From: Theobroma cacao
Lineage: Eukaryota; Streptophyta; Magnoliopsida; Malvales; Malvaceae
Assembly: GCF_000208745.1 (NCBI RefSeq)
Contig: NC_030852.1
Span: forward strand, 29,161,801 to 29,225,800
Length of the DNA: 64,000 nucleotides
Reading direction: 5' to 3'
Position 1 is the stretch's first letter, and every line of letters starts with the position of its first letter. The notes beneath the pieces are model-generated. The model was not told the DNA's origin. It saw only the letters and a list, made by a program, of their open reading frames with translations, and ran no database searches. Shown in pieces: positions 26,263 to 38,258 of the stretch. Position numbers and translations under genes: made by a program.

Positions 26263-26535
26263 CAGGAATGCAACTATCTAGATTCATAATCGCAGACCGA
26301 AAAATGAGGTACGCTTCAAGAGCTTTTCTTTTAGATATGAAACCTTTGATGACATGCTGCTTAGCGAGAAAGAAAGAGATGTCGAATTAGTGTAGTGTCG
26401 GCGTCATGGAGGAGGAACAAAATTAAAATCGAGTTAAAAATCAGGATTTTAGCTGCTGGAGGAGCTGCTGTAAGAGAAGAGGTTGATTCAATTTAATATT
26501 TTAAAAATCTTGATGTGCCAACTAACTAGCGGGAG
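26263..26535 (-). pseudogene. Diverged duplicate of the kinase 5' end and leader
   Basis: Matches 24540-24778 (start of exon 1, 5' leader and promoter-proximal DNA of the kinase) in the same orientation at roughly 85-90% identity by eye. It has an extra block of about 40 bp, roughly 26404-26445. The copy of the start codon is at 26353-26355 and opens [16 protein letters not shown] change from TGG to TGA in the LRLW motif then stops the frame before the membrane segment. No kinase domain follows, so this is a truncated pseudogene fragment. Confidence 0.85.
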
Positions 26536-27352
26536 TCAATTTATGGATATGGTGTGAAAATCATTAAGGCTTCCGCGCAACTTTAACCAGTAGTTATATG
26601 CCAACTCACATTGACCTCCATTTTCTTATGGACGCCATTGATTCCCTAAACAACCCGCCATTTTCAACATGTTGAAGTTATCACATGCATCCTAAATAAC
26701 CCCACCCTTTTCCACAGGTTGAAGTTATCTAACGTAGTTTTTCGTAACAACCTGAAAGTAACATGAGAGATGGCAGAGCAAGGCTACAGATGATTGCTCT
26801 AGCATCTGCACCAAAATGGAGAATTACTCGGAAGAAGATCACTCATTCACTCTGGCATTATTTAACTAAGTTGCGTCACCCCTCGAATCGCCATGCTCTG
26901 AACTTGATTGTTCAGAAGTCAGAAGAGACCCGATTTGTTTACTCTCTCGTTTGGCATTGGAAAGACGTACATCTTGCATTTGTAAAAGAAACGATGTTAT
27001 TTGTGATTTGATTAATTAATGGGCACCATGTGCATAATGTAAACATAAAATTAATACTACTGATAATAATGATAATGAAGCCAGCGAGGAAACGCAAACA
27101 AAGTCTGAAGAATGGTGAATCCAAACAGAAAATCTTTTTATTTGTGATGTGATGACCTATTACACTGTTCTGTGCATATATAATACTCAATATTTATTCT
27201 CGACCAAACAGGACAAACAAATTCTACGAGAAAAGACTCTAGCAATCAGGTATGAATATATCTGAAATTTCCAATCAACCTGTACTGAAATGGAAAATTT
27301 TTAATTCTTGTTTCATGTATTGAACCCAGCCCTTGGGGGTGTAGGTAGCTTT
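26536..27352. other. Spacer, includes cyclotransferase 3' flank
   Basis: An open frame at 26763-27011 has no recognisable domain and is probably chance. The part from about 27100 on should include the 3' UTR of the minus-strand cyclotransferase. Confidence 0.45.
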
Positions 27353-30300
27353 TCAAGGCAAGCAGAGCTGCTCAATGACATCATCATTATACTGTTTCTG
27401 TGCAGGATGCAGCTTGATCTCATAAAGCTTTGGCCAGAGTTTTCCAGTAACTAGAAGAAAACATTAAAAAAAAAAAAAAAAGCTTCAATATATACGTAAA
27501 TGGTCATGAAAAATGGATAGATCACACGTGTAAGCTGTATGAAACAGGGAAGTTGATGATATTCTGTCTGCCAAATCTAGTTCAAACTTACCAAAAATCC
27601 GATTATTGTTGCTATCCCAAGCAATGCCATTTAAAACATCAATACCCTAAAACACAGTGAAATTTTGAAATACATGAGTTAGGCTGCGAAGGGGTAAGCA
27701 TTGATGAATTGATGTAAACATTTGGTGATAAAATTAAAATAAGCAGAAAGCCTAGCCTAAAGAGCATATTTTTTCCCCTCCCTGTCTATCATCTTGAAAG
27801 AAATTATGCAGAGACTTCCTTGTACCACAAGCAGCATTAAAAAAATATTTCTGATTAAATGCTTACATTGTATCCAGCTGCTATTAATCCTTGCCTGCAA
27901 AAAGGAACAAACAAACAGCACAAAGATCTAATTAGTAATTATTTGATTCTTAACAAAAAAAAGTAATTATTTGATTAGAGACAAAACTTAGCCAAATAAA
28001 CAGGAAAACTATACCTTAAAGTCTGAAGAAGAATCCATCCAAGTATAGTACCATTATTAGGTGAGATTCGTACAATGCAGTCAGTCTACACGAGGAGAAA
28101 GTAGACTTCAGGAAGTAATCTCAAGTCAACAGCTAATCTTTTCTTCTCCAGATATACAAATCATCATGCAAAGGAAACCACTAAGCAAACCAAGTTCCAG
28201 ACAATAATGAAATCCCAACAAAATTAAGTACAAATTCCACGCTACATGAACCCCAAACATAAAGTCCGAAAATTACAAAACCATACCTGCCAAACATTTG
28301 CCCATATTTCACCATTTATATATTCCAATTCATTCAGGTAGCGTACACTCTGACCATTAAATTTGATGACATGTTTTCTTGTGACTGCAACATATTGTAA
28401 AGGAGAGAATGCAGTTATTAAAAGAGGGTAAATAATAATGGGTACCAATATTCATTATTTACTGCTAGTAAATGACACTCATATCTACTAGTGAAATGCT
28501 CCAAAAATACCAAAGTTGAAAACTGCAAATGGAGGGGAATTTAGAATCAATACTGAAAGTGTGTGCAAAAGAAACCTTTTAGTGTCTGGGGATCCATCTG
28601 ATACAGTGTTGAAGTCCCATCACTTCCATATAAGATTTTGCCATCAGTGGCCAGTCCCCAACCGTCATCCATCTCATGTGTAAATTGCTCTGACTGCAGT
28701 GAGTATTATATTACACAGTAAAACCATTATGGACACAGAAATAACATAGTGCAAGCACTTAATGCAGTTTAGTTCAAAATAATAAGCAAGTAAAATGTGA
28801 TTGGATAATGAGATGGCAAAGAATGATGTAAGCCATTTGAAATGAGATACAGACATAATGATGATTTTTATTGTATCGTACACAAAAAATCAGTGTTAAC
28901 ATGCAGAGAAAGGTGGGAAGGAAAGAAAAAAAAAAAACAAGAGGCAACATTGTTCAAGATGACATTTGGACAAGCAAGAGCAAGAACAGAGGTCAATTAG
29001 GAAGCTACTGACCCTGATTAAGTCAGTGAAAGTAGATACCTGATAGGAGTTGTATTAAAATTCATGACAGCGTATATTAAATAGGCTGAGAATTCAATGT
29101 AATATCAGTACAGCAATGGGCTACCCAAAACATAGTCCAGCAACACTTTAGGTTCAATACCTATGTTGTAAAATGAAAAAAAGGAAAAAAAAAAAAACCA
29201 AAAATCCTCCAAGCAGATAAGTGACTTCCCAACAGTGATATTTGTACAGAAATAGAATACTTAATAAAAATGTATTATAACACTAAACTATGCATGCTCA
29301 GTTGCTCACAATATGCTTATTTCAGATCATGATATACAAATTAAACAACCAAAACAAAGAGGATAATGGTGTAGAGACTGGAAGCACAAACTTTCTTCAA
29401 ATTTTTTCTGTCATATATGAAACCAATTTTCGTCAACCAAGTTACTTGGAACAGCCTACAAAAAGACAAGAGAACTATTACATTAGTCTTACATACAAGC
29501 AAAAAGTCATATGTAAAATCCAAAAATGCAGAGACCATATGAACAAATACCATGCTAATTATCAAGCAGAAAATCAAAGTAGATGAAGAGCATAAACATC
29601 AATTGAATGCATATAAGGCACAACAATCTACTAAGTAAGAATAAAATACCCACCAACTGAAAAAATGATCTTTAAGTACATTAAACTTCAGAAATATTCA
29701 AAAACCAATTTGGAGGCAGAAGCATGTTCTTAAATAATAGGGAGAAACATGGCTGGAAGAAGACGAAGAAAAAGGAGAAAGGAGCTCATTGTTTTGGACA
29801 AACACAAGTGCCCAAGTGTAACAGCAGAATTCCTTAAAACAAACCTTTCACCAAGAAGAGTTAAACCCTCTCCAAAATATGAATCAGCCATCTTCTGAAG
29901 AATTTGAACCTGTACATATAAAAAACCCAATAAACAATAAACTCTGAATTGGAAAATATGGTTTGTTTCAGTTTAAGATCCAGGATTTATTAAATATTTT
30001 TCACTTAACTAGCTTTCAAATAAATATAACTCCATTTTTTGTTACATTTCTCAATAAATCTTATTGTATACAAGTTTCACTTCCAAAGTACTAATACTTG
30101 TTGATTTCATGATGCAAATGGAAAATCAAACAAGAGTCGACAAGCTTGTATGCAAATCGAAAGACAAGGATCTATTCTGTACCTTTCCAGTCCGAAGAGC
30201 TATTTTCCGAACCGATGACTGAAACAGTGCGAAGAAATAGGAGGTTAGGTAATAATTTACACATATCACTCAAATTCAACCATAAACAAAACTAAAGGCA

Positions 30301-30793
30301 CCAGGCAGAACAATGCAAGGTGATCTACAAAACTGCAAATCCATAATTCCACCGCGAGCAACAATGTATATGTATAGCAAAAAACTCACGTGCCGGTAAA
30401 GACCAGTTGACTCAAATAAGGTATCATTTCCTGCATAAACAAGGCCCTGAAAAGCAAACAACCAAAATATTTTCAATTCAAAAAATAGTGGGAAAAACTA
30501 AAATAAGGAAAACAATTCCTCCGTTAGGGATTTACCTGAGTGAAGGCATTGGGATCGTGAGGGAATTCATTGACTACATAGCCGTAAGAGTGAAGGGAGT
30601 GATTAACGGACGATAACTTATTCCAAGTGTTTGACGAAACTCCCAAAACAACAATTACACAAACAAGCAAAATAATCGATATTGCAGTGAAGATTCTTCT
30701 GAGATACCAGTGCTTGGAAAAGGCCATCGAGGCGGCCGACTTGGAGCCAGATCGCTTGCTGTTAGTCTTCTTCTTAAACGATTTGGAGGCCAT
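27353..30793 (-). CDS. QCT: Glutaminyl-peptide cyclotransferase, plant type
   Basis: Eleven minus-strand exons: 30536-30793, 30390-30446, 30183-30218, 29845-29909, 29392-29455, 28576-28693, 28287-28384, 28015-28085, 27867-27894, 27592-27646 and 27353-27450 (315 residues). The enzyme converts N-terminal Gln (or Glu) of secretory-pathway proteins to pyroglutamate. A short basic N-terminus precedes a single membrane anchor (about 33-52), placing the catalytic part in the secretory pathway lumen. The plant-type beta-propeller core is recognised by FTQGLVYAGNDTLFESTG, SYFGEGLTLL, FTHEMDDGWGLATDG, RYLNELEYINGEIWANVWQ and NGIAWD. Its fold is unrelated to mammalian QPCT. Exons of 28 and 36 nt are unusually small but in phase, and each restores conserved sequence. 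The first acceptor of exon 6 (giving SEQFTH) is my choice over a nearby AG that breaks the frame. Confidence 0.93.
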
Positions 30794-30799
30794 GGCCGT

Positions 30800-33700
30800 T
30801 CATTGGAGCGAGCCTTGAAAATCGGAATGTTTTGTGGGTTCCCAATTTGTTAAGAGAGTGGCGGAGGAACTCGTTGAAGAGAGCGGACGGAGGCGGCTGC
30901 AGCTGCACGCACAGTTGATTCTTGGAGATAATGCCAAAATGCGCAGTTGCTATTTGGTCAACTAACGCTGGTTGACTTGAGATCACATGTGCGAGAACCA
31001 GGTAATTGAGTCACCAACAATTTTGCACCGCGTTGCATCAGATAATTTCCTTCCTATTTTGCCTTTTCTTTTTTTCATTTTCAAAGTATTTTCCTTAAAA
31101 AATATCTTACCGAACAGGGCTGTACGGTACTACTATAAAAAAAATTATATACCGAAAAAAGAAAATACACTAATTAGTTATTGCTTTCCTGTTTTAAGAC
31201 CTAGGATGGCATTTTTTAATGAGATATATTGGAAGATTAATACTAGCTTTTATTGACACCCATGAAATAAAAAAAATTAAGTATATATTTTGTAAGGGAA
31301 AACACAATAAAAGTTTGTACGAAACAATAAATAAATTTAGTAAGTAGTATAAACAAAAACAATAAAAGTACGACTTGCTGATAACTATGTGAAGGATTCT
31401 CATTTCATGCTACACTTAGCCTGGGAAACTTGCCATTGCGGGGTAGAAAAGGTTTTAAGGTGTTGCGTTAGCTCAGGAATCGAGATAGAGTAAGGAAAGG
31501 CGTGATCCTTTTTTATTTTTGGAAACAAAGATTTTGGCTAACAAATTTTGACTTCGTTTCTCACACTACCACTTACTGAAATGAGCACTAACCTTATATA
31601 GAAGTTAACAAATGTTTCATATATTTTTACGTTTCAAATGATATAAGAATTAATTTGAAATTTATCTTTTCATCTAAGTGACTGAATTTCACTATTCAGT
31701 CAAAATATAATAAAACCATTAAATTAAGTATACTTATAATTGAAAAGTAATATTTTTTTAAGTACTTTACAATCACTATATTAATTTTAAAATCTAAATC
31801 TTTTTCTCACAAATCTCTTTTCTTAAAACACAACTACAATTAATAAATTTTACTTATATAATAAATTTTTTAACTAATGCGTAATATTATTAAGATATAT
31901 TATTTTGCATTTTCTTCTCATACATGCACATATATATAAATAATATAACAACTCGTAAAATTTAATATTTTAAAAAAATTCAACAATGTAGTTTCGTAAA
32001 TATACAATTCACCTCTTGTTCACATTTAAAACATTGTACATGTAAATATTTTTCAACATGCATGTGAATGTAAATATACGTGATTATGAGTTAACAGCAC
32101 ACCTTGATATGTCATTACGAAGTACATTTCAAAGATTATGATTATTATATATATATTAGCAATAATAATAAAGATTTCCCACCAATATCCTCTCTCGGAT
32201 CGTGTATCATAATCAGAATAATAATTATAATGTGATTTTGAATAAATCATGTCGTTCATCCAAATATTTTTTGAACCAAGAAAATTTGATTTAATGTATA
32301 CAGAATTATTTATCTTGTTTAAGAAATGTATAAGTATATAACCCAATAAGTTGCAACCGATGAGGGAACAAAGTCTGATTAGTTCTAGTGGGGGAGGGAA
32401 AGCGGTGGCAGGGATGGATAAGACTATTGATACAAATTTAGTTTTCGATGAATTTGAAAATATGAAAGCACATGAGTATAACTTACGATGTATAATGTAA
32501 AAATTTATATTAATTTTTTTATTTTATATTTATTTATATTGATCAATTTGAAAAATTATATTTAAATTGTTATTGAAATTTTATGTTATAATTTAATTTT
32601 ATTTCAAAAATGATTAATTTTTTACTCTAAATCGAATATTGACCTGATTCATGACTTTATATGGTTACTTTTTAATCATTCCTTATACAAAATTCTGAAT
32701 CCACTACTGTTGATTATATTTGTAGACATGTGTCTAGGTAAAACAGTAAGCACATAAATCTTAATCAATAATATTTTATGTCACGTCATCTGTCACATGA
32801 TAATGACATAATTAAAATGCCACGTTAACTTGTTATGTGGCAAATTATGTGGTATAAAAGTACCATGTGTATTGTTAATAAACAAAAGTTAATTAACGAT
32901 TACGGAGAAGGGTTTATTTGATAGAAAATTAAAGTTAAGGGTTTTATTTAAATGCAATTAAAATATAAGGATTGAATTAACTTTTTTTGACATAGTTCAA
33001 TAACTTATTTGAGTATTTAGTCTTCTCTTTTTCTTATTAAATAAAAGATTAAGACTTTGAATGTCAAATCACAAGCAAGGAAATAAGGGATTTAATATGT
33101 TCTATCTTCCCAAAAAAAAAAAATTCAATTATCTCTCATTATTATATCACAGTCTCAAACTCCTGAATTTTACATTGATTGTATAGTAAAGTGAAATTGT
33201 GTATTTAAGTGTTCACATTATCTTCAACTTGTGAGATACCTTTTATGAGATAAAACAGTAAGACTTAATGAGTTGAAACAAACAATATCTCAAGTTTATA
33301 TAAAATATGATAATTGATATATATGCGAGGCAACTCTAGGGTATTAGCAAAATAATGTAGTTAAAAATCAAAAACTCCAAGGTATTAGAAGAGGATGTCA
33401 CTATGTCAGAGTGACTTGTTGGAGTGACGGAGAATTGTGAAATTAGGTATTTAAGTGTTCACATTATTTTCAATCTGTGAGATGCTTTGTATAAGATAAA
33501 ATCGTGAAGTTTAACAAGATTAAACCCAAGTCAAAACAAATAATATATTACAAATTTGTGTAAAGATTCGAACACCAAATTATTTAATTAATGTTGTGTA
33601 CCTAATTGAACCTTTGAAATAGCCATTACTCCCATCGAAACAACAAAGAATTTATGTTTAAAGCTGAGTTTTCCTCTTCACATTTTCCATTTATGATGCC

Positions 33701-34130
33701 TCTCAATGGTGAAATACCGTGCGTTAAAAGAAAAAAAAGAACTTAACCAGATATATAATAAAATAAACCCTAGTAAAAGCCTTAGGTCAAGACCTATGCA
33801 ACCGTCAAACCACACTAATCTAATTAGACATGTAAAGCTTATCATTAACTGATTATTTTAATTTTAATTAGGTTATTATGCTTTATCTCATAATAATTAA
33901 ATTATCAATCTGTTTTATTAAATCAAAATTACTAATTAATAGTAGTCCACATAACAAAAAATTTTAACATTCACATCATTTTTATTTTATGAAGGTGTTC
34001 ACATCATTTTTAATCTATTACATGTTTTTTGTGAAATAAAATCGTGAAATTTAACAAAATTAACTTGAAGTCAAAATAGATAATACTTTACATATTAGTG
34101 TAAATTATAACACATTCCATAACTCATATA
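30800..34130. other. AT-rich, repeat-bearing spacer
   Basis: No gene recognised. From about 32720 to 33010 there are several short direct and inverted motifs around ATGTCA/TGACAT and GTTATGTGG, reminiscent of a decayed non-autonomous transposon but with no clear ends. Three copies of a related 110-130 bp sequence lie at 33191-33297, 33436-33565 and 33991-34108 (separate entry). Confidence 0.5.
33191..34108. repeat. Three-copy dispersed repeat of 110-130 bp
   Basis: Copies at 33191-33297, 33436-33565 and 33991-34108 share, in order, GTGTTCACAT(T/C)AT, then a GAGAT/GTGAAATAAAA segment, A(A/C)(T/A)CGTGAA(G/A)TTTAACAA, AA(G)TCAAAA, and AATA(T/C)(T/A)TTAC. Copies two and three are closer to each other than to copy one. 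They are probably fragments of an old transposon or LTR end. Confidence 0.65.
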
Positions 34131-34209
34131 CTTGTTTTGCTTACAATTATTATTCTTAGCACCAGTGTACCGTGCGAGGACTGGGTCAGCCTAGACGGTT
34201 ACGTGATTG

Positions 34210-34249
34210 GAACATTCGAGATAGTCATAGCTGGTCGAATGTTCTCGAA
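34210..34249 (+). promoter_or_regulatory. Heat-shock elements of the HSP90 promoter
   Basis: A perfect three-unit element, GAATGTTCTCGAA (GAAnnTTCnnGAA), is at 34237-34249. A second, GAACATTC, is at 34210-34217 with a partial third unit after it. They lie about 210-250 bp upstream of the TATA box, as expected for binding of heat-shock factor trimers. Confidence 0.85.
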
Positions 34250-34457
34250 TCCAAATAAAATGACGCAGTTCCTAAATCCCGCCTTCAGCCAAACCCCAGA
34301 TTCAAAGAAATTACATACTAAACGACACCGTTGACATTGTTGACTCGCAAAATGAACAAAATAACCGAGCCAATTCATAGAACAATCCAGAACCCCGCTC
34401 ATCTATATTTTTTCTCGCTAACTTAATGGGGAAGGAGGGACCAGAAGGTCGCTTTAA

Positions 34458-34465
34458 TATAAATA
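34458..34465 (+). promoter_or_regulatory. TATA box of the HSP90 gene
   Basis: TATAAATA at 34458-34465, 134 bp before the ATG. It predicts transcription starting near 34490 and a leader of about 110 bases. Confidence 0.7.
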
Positions 34466-34598
34466 CCTTCAAGTATAATATCTTATATTCAGATTGTTCT
34501 CTCTTTTTAAGCAAAGTATCAGTTGATCAAAGCTCTAGTTTTCTTTTTCCTCCCTTTCCCTTCGCTTTCTCTGTTTGGCTTAGTTGGTGTGCGAGGAA

Positions 34599-37320
34599 AT
34601 GGCGGACGTGCAGATGGCTGATGCAGAGACCTTTGCCTTCCAGGCCGAGATCAACCAACTTTTGAGTTTGATCATCAACACTTTTTACAGTAACAAGGAG
34701 ATTTTCCTTCGTGAGCTTATTAGCAATGCATCTGATGTACGTATTCTTCGTCTCTCTTCGTACCCTGTTAATTAATTTTCATGCTCATGTCCTTATATAT
34801 GTTGTAATGGTTTGTTTGGTTGGAAGGAAATTCTATACGCTAAATTTTTCTCGATAGATTGCATTCTGAATGTTTAGAAAGAAAATTTCCTGGTAGGCCT
34901 AATGCTCTGTTCTTTAACGATTCCCTATTACTGGTGAATAATTGTCTTTTATACTAAAAGACAAATTTATTTATCGAATATTTTCCTATTGAGAATTTTC
35001 AGAATCAATTTTACGTGAGATGCGGTTTCTTATTTAGAAGTGTGAAAAGTTCAATGTACGGCTATGTGTGTGGATTAGGAATTATGATCCTTGGATGAGG
35101 CTTGATGGTCGTTATTATGGATCTTGGTACAGGCATTGGACAAAATTCGATTTGAGAGCCTGACTGATAAGAGCAAGCTCGATGCTCAACCAGAGCTTTT
35201 CATTAGGCTTGTACCAGACAAGGTTAACAAGACCCTCTCCATCATTGACAGTGGTATCGGCATGACGAAAGCAGGTAACGTCGATACGTATTCTCCTTTT
35301 ATTTTAGATTCAATTGAGGTTATATTCTGAAATAATTTTTTGTTTGTTTCGTAATTATACTGCCAGGGATTTTTCATTTGACCCGTAATTAGCTGTTTGT
35401 ATGCAGATTTGGTGAACAACTTGGGTACAATCGCAAGGTCTGGAACCAAGGAGTTCATGGAGGCACTGCAGGCTGGAGCTGATGTGAGCATGATTGGTCA
35501 ATTCGGTGTTGGTTTCTACTCTGCTTACCTTGTCGCTGAGAAAGTTATAGTGACCTCAAAACACAATGATGACGAGCAGTACATTTGGGAGTCCCAAGCT
35601 GGTGGCTCCTTCACTGTCACCAGGGATGTGAATGGAGAGCCACTTGGTAGGGGTACTAAAATGACCCTTTACCTCAAGGAGGATCAGGTAAATGTTATTG
35701 CCCATTAGAAGTTTACAAGTTCAATGTTTAGACTTTGTAAGTTTTACTAAGTGTGGATTCTATATACAGCTGGAGTACTTGGAGGAGAGGAGGATCAAGG
35801 ACCTTGTGGAGAAGCACTCTGAGTTCATTAGCTATCCAATTTACCTCTGGACTGAGAAGACAACTGAGAAAGAGATTAGCGATGACGAAGATGATGAACC
35901 CAAGAAAGAGGAGGAAGGAGATATTGAGGATGTTGACGAGGAGAAGGAGACTAAATCAAAAAAGAAGAAGATTAAGGAGGTGTCTCACGAGTGGCAACTC
36001 ATTAACAAGCAGAAGCCAATCTGGTTGCGTAAGCCAGAGGAGATAACTAAGGAGGAGTATGCCTCTTTCTACAAGAGCTTGACTAATGATTGGGAGGACC
36101 ACCTTGCTGTCAAACACTTTTCTGTGGAAGGTCAGCTTGAGTTCAAGGCTATTTTGTTTGTTCCGAAGAGGGCTCCATTTGATCTCTTTGACACTAGGAA
36201 GAAGATGAACAACATCAAGCTCTATGTTAGGAGGGTGTTCATTATGGACAACTGCGAGGAGCTTATCCCCGAGTGCCTGGGATTCGTGAAAGGTGTTGTT
36301 GACTCTGATGACTTGCCACTCAACATTTCTCGTGAGACGCTACAACAGAACAAGATTTTGAAAGTGATTAGGAAGAACCTTGTCAAGAAGTGCATTGAGA
36401 TGTTCAATGAGATTGCTGAGAACAAGGAGGACTACAACAAGTTCTATGAAGCTTTTTCAAAGAACCTGAAGTTGGGTGTTCATGAAGATAGCCAAAACAG
36501 GGCTAAGCTGGCTGACCTTCTCCGATACCACTCAACCAAGAGTGGTGATGAGTTGGCAAGCTTGAAGGACTATGTCACCAAAATGAAGGAGGGCCAGAAA
36601 GACATTTATTACATCACTGGTGAGAGCAAGAAGGCAGTGGAGAACTCCCCATTCTTGGAGAAACTCAAGAAGAAGGGATATGAAGTTCTTTTCATGGTTG
36701 ACGCCATTGATGAATATGCTGTTGGACAGATGAAGGAATATGATGGCAAGAAACTTGTATCAGCCACAAAGGAAGGTTTGAAGCTTGAAGATGAGAGCGA
36801 GGAAGAGAAAAGGAAAAAGGAGGAGAAAAAGAAGTCTTTTGAGGATCTCTGCAAGACTATGAAGGATATCTTGGGAGACAAAGTGGAGAAGGTTGTTGTC
36901 TCTGACAGGATTGTGGACTCTCCTTGTTGTCTGGTTACTGGAGAGTATGGCTGGAGTGCTAACATGGAAAGGATCATGAAAGCCCAAGCCCTGAGGGACA
37001 GCAGCATGAGCTCTTACATGTCTAGCAAGAAGACTATGGAGATCAACCCTGACAATGGAATCATGGAAGAGCTAAGGAAGAGAGCTGAGGCCGACAAGAA
37101 TGATAAGTCGGTGAAGGATCTTGTGCTGTTGCTCTTTGAGACTGCTCTCTTGACCTCTGGGTTCAGCCTTGATGATCCAAACACATTCGGTGCACGCATC
37201 CACAGAATGCTCAAGCTGGGTCTGAGCATCGATGAGGATGAGACCGGTGGTGACGATGCTGACATGCCTGCTCTGGAGGAGTGTGATGCCGAAGCAAGCA
37301 AGATGGAGGAAGTAGATTAA
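34599..37320 (+). CDS. HSP90: Cytosolic heat shock protein 90 (HSP83/HSP90 family)
   Basis: Exons 34599-34736, 35133-35274, 35407-35687 and 35770-37320 give 703 residues, the usual length. HSP90 is an ATP-dependent homodimeric chaperone that matures kinases, receptors and immune proteins in the cytosol. The N-terminal GHKL ATPase is complete: the ISNASDALDKIR helix across the first intron, DSGIGMT, and [14 protein letters not shown] charged linker rich in Glu and Lys follows (first part of exon 4), then the middle domain with the conserved [20 protein letters not shown] segment, and the dimerisation domain ending in MEEVD. That pentapeptide binds TPR co-chaperones and marks the cytosolic form. 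[20 protein letters not shown] supports the start. Heat-shock elements upstream predict strong heat induction. No defects seen. Confidence 0.98.
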
Positions 37321-38258
37321 TTTTTATGTTTTCTTCAAAATTTGGGTAATTTTGTTGATTGGGTGGTGGATATAGACGTCTTTTCCCGTTATGAACTTAT
37401 GATAAATCTTTATATCGAGGGGTCTGGTCTGGTCCGAGGAAGTATTATCCTCGTCTTATATTTGTCTTTCAAGTATAAAACACGTCTACCCGTTTCTTGT
37501 TTGGTTATATCGAAGGGTTCTTCATATCTGTTTTTTCTCAAAACCGATAAGTTTGCCGAGCATATTTAATTTCAAAATGTTCTCTTATACTGTGGCATGA
37601 GGATGGGAACCTTGCCTGCAGAATTAAGGCAAATAATTCGACATGTAATCCTTCGATCATATTGAAAGTTCGCAATTGCCTTGTGCCAAAAGAAAAGGTC
37701 CAACATAAACGAGACCAAACCAAACCTGAACCTGAGTAAAATTACCACTACTACAAAGTTGAATGGTACGACAAAATAAACCCAACTGAAATTGGAAGTC
37801 CTTCACCGACCTACCCCAAACATTGACTCGAGGCCTGATTTAAAATCAACCTTGCCATCCATTGCCTCTCAGCTACTTATCTATTTTTTGAGATGACGAT
37901 GGTAAACAAGTGTAAGCGACATGGTTAGGGGTAACAGTTTTCAGTATTTCTCAATTCATATGACGTCTTCAAAATACAATTCCGTTTTAATCAGTAATGC
38001 AGGCATCAATTTCCAGCAGCACTTATTTGGAAAAGCAAATTTGTTATAAACCATGGACCAAGACATTGCAACAATGTTATGTCATAATACAAAAATAAGT
38101 AATAAATGACCAGAGTTCCATTTTCCATAAAAGGCCAAACTAAACGAAAATACAAAATTGTAGATCTCATAACAAGCTCAATATTGTATTGAGGCTACAG
38201 CATACTAGAGGAACAAAGGCATAAAATTTTAGTTCTACGATTTTGAGTACAAGCCATT
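37321..38258. other. HSP90 3' UTR and convergent spacer
   Basis: The first 250 or so bases should be HSP90 3' UTR. The 3' UTR of the minus-strand eS10 gene begins at 38258 and runs left. Nothing else recognised. Confidence 0.6.

Noticed and set aside
36609..37301. Long open frames on the minus strand inside HSP90 exon 4
   Set aside because: Shadows of a strongly biased coding exon on the plus strand; Ser/Leu/Phe-rich and featureless.
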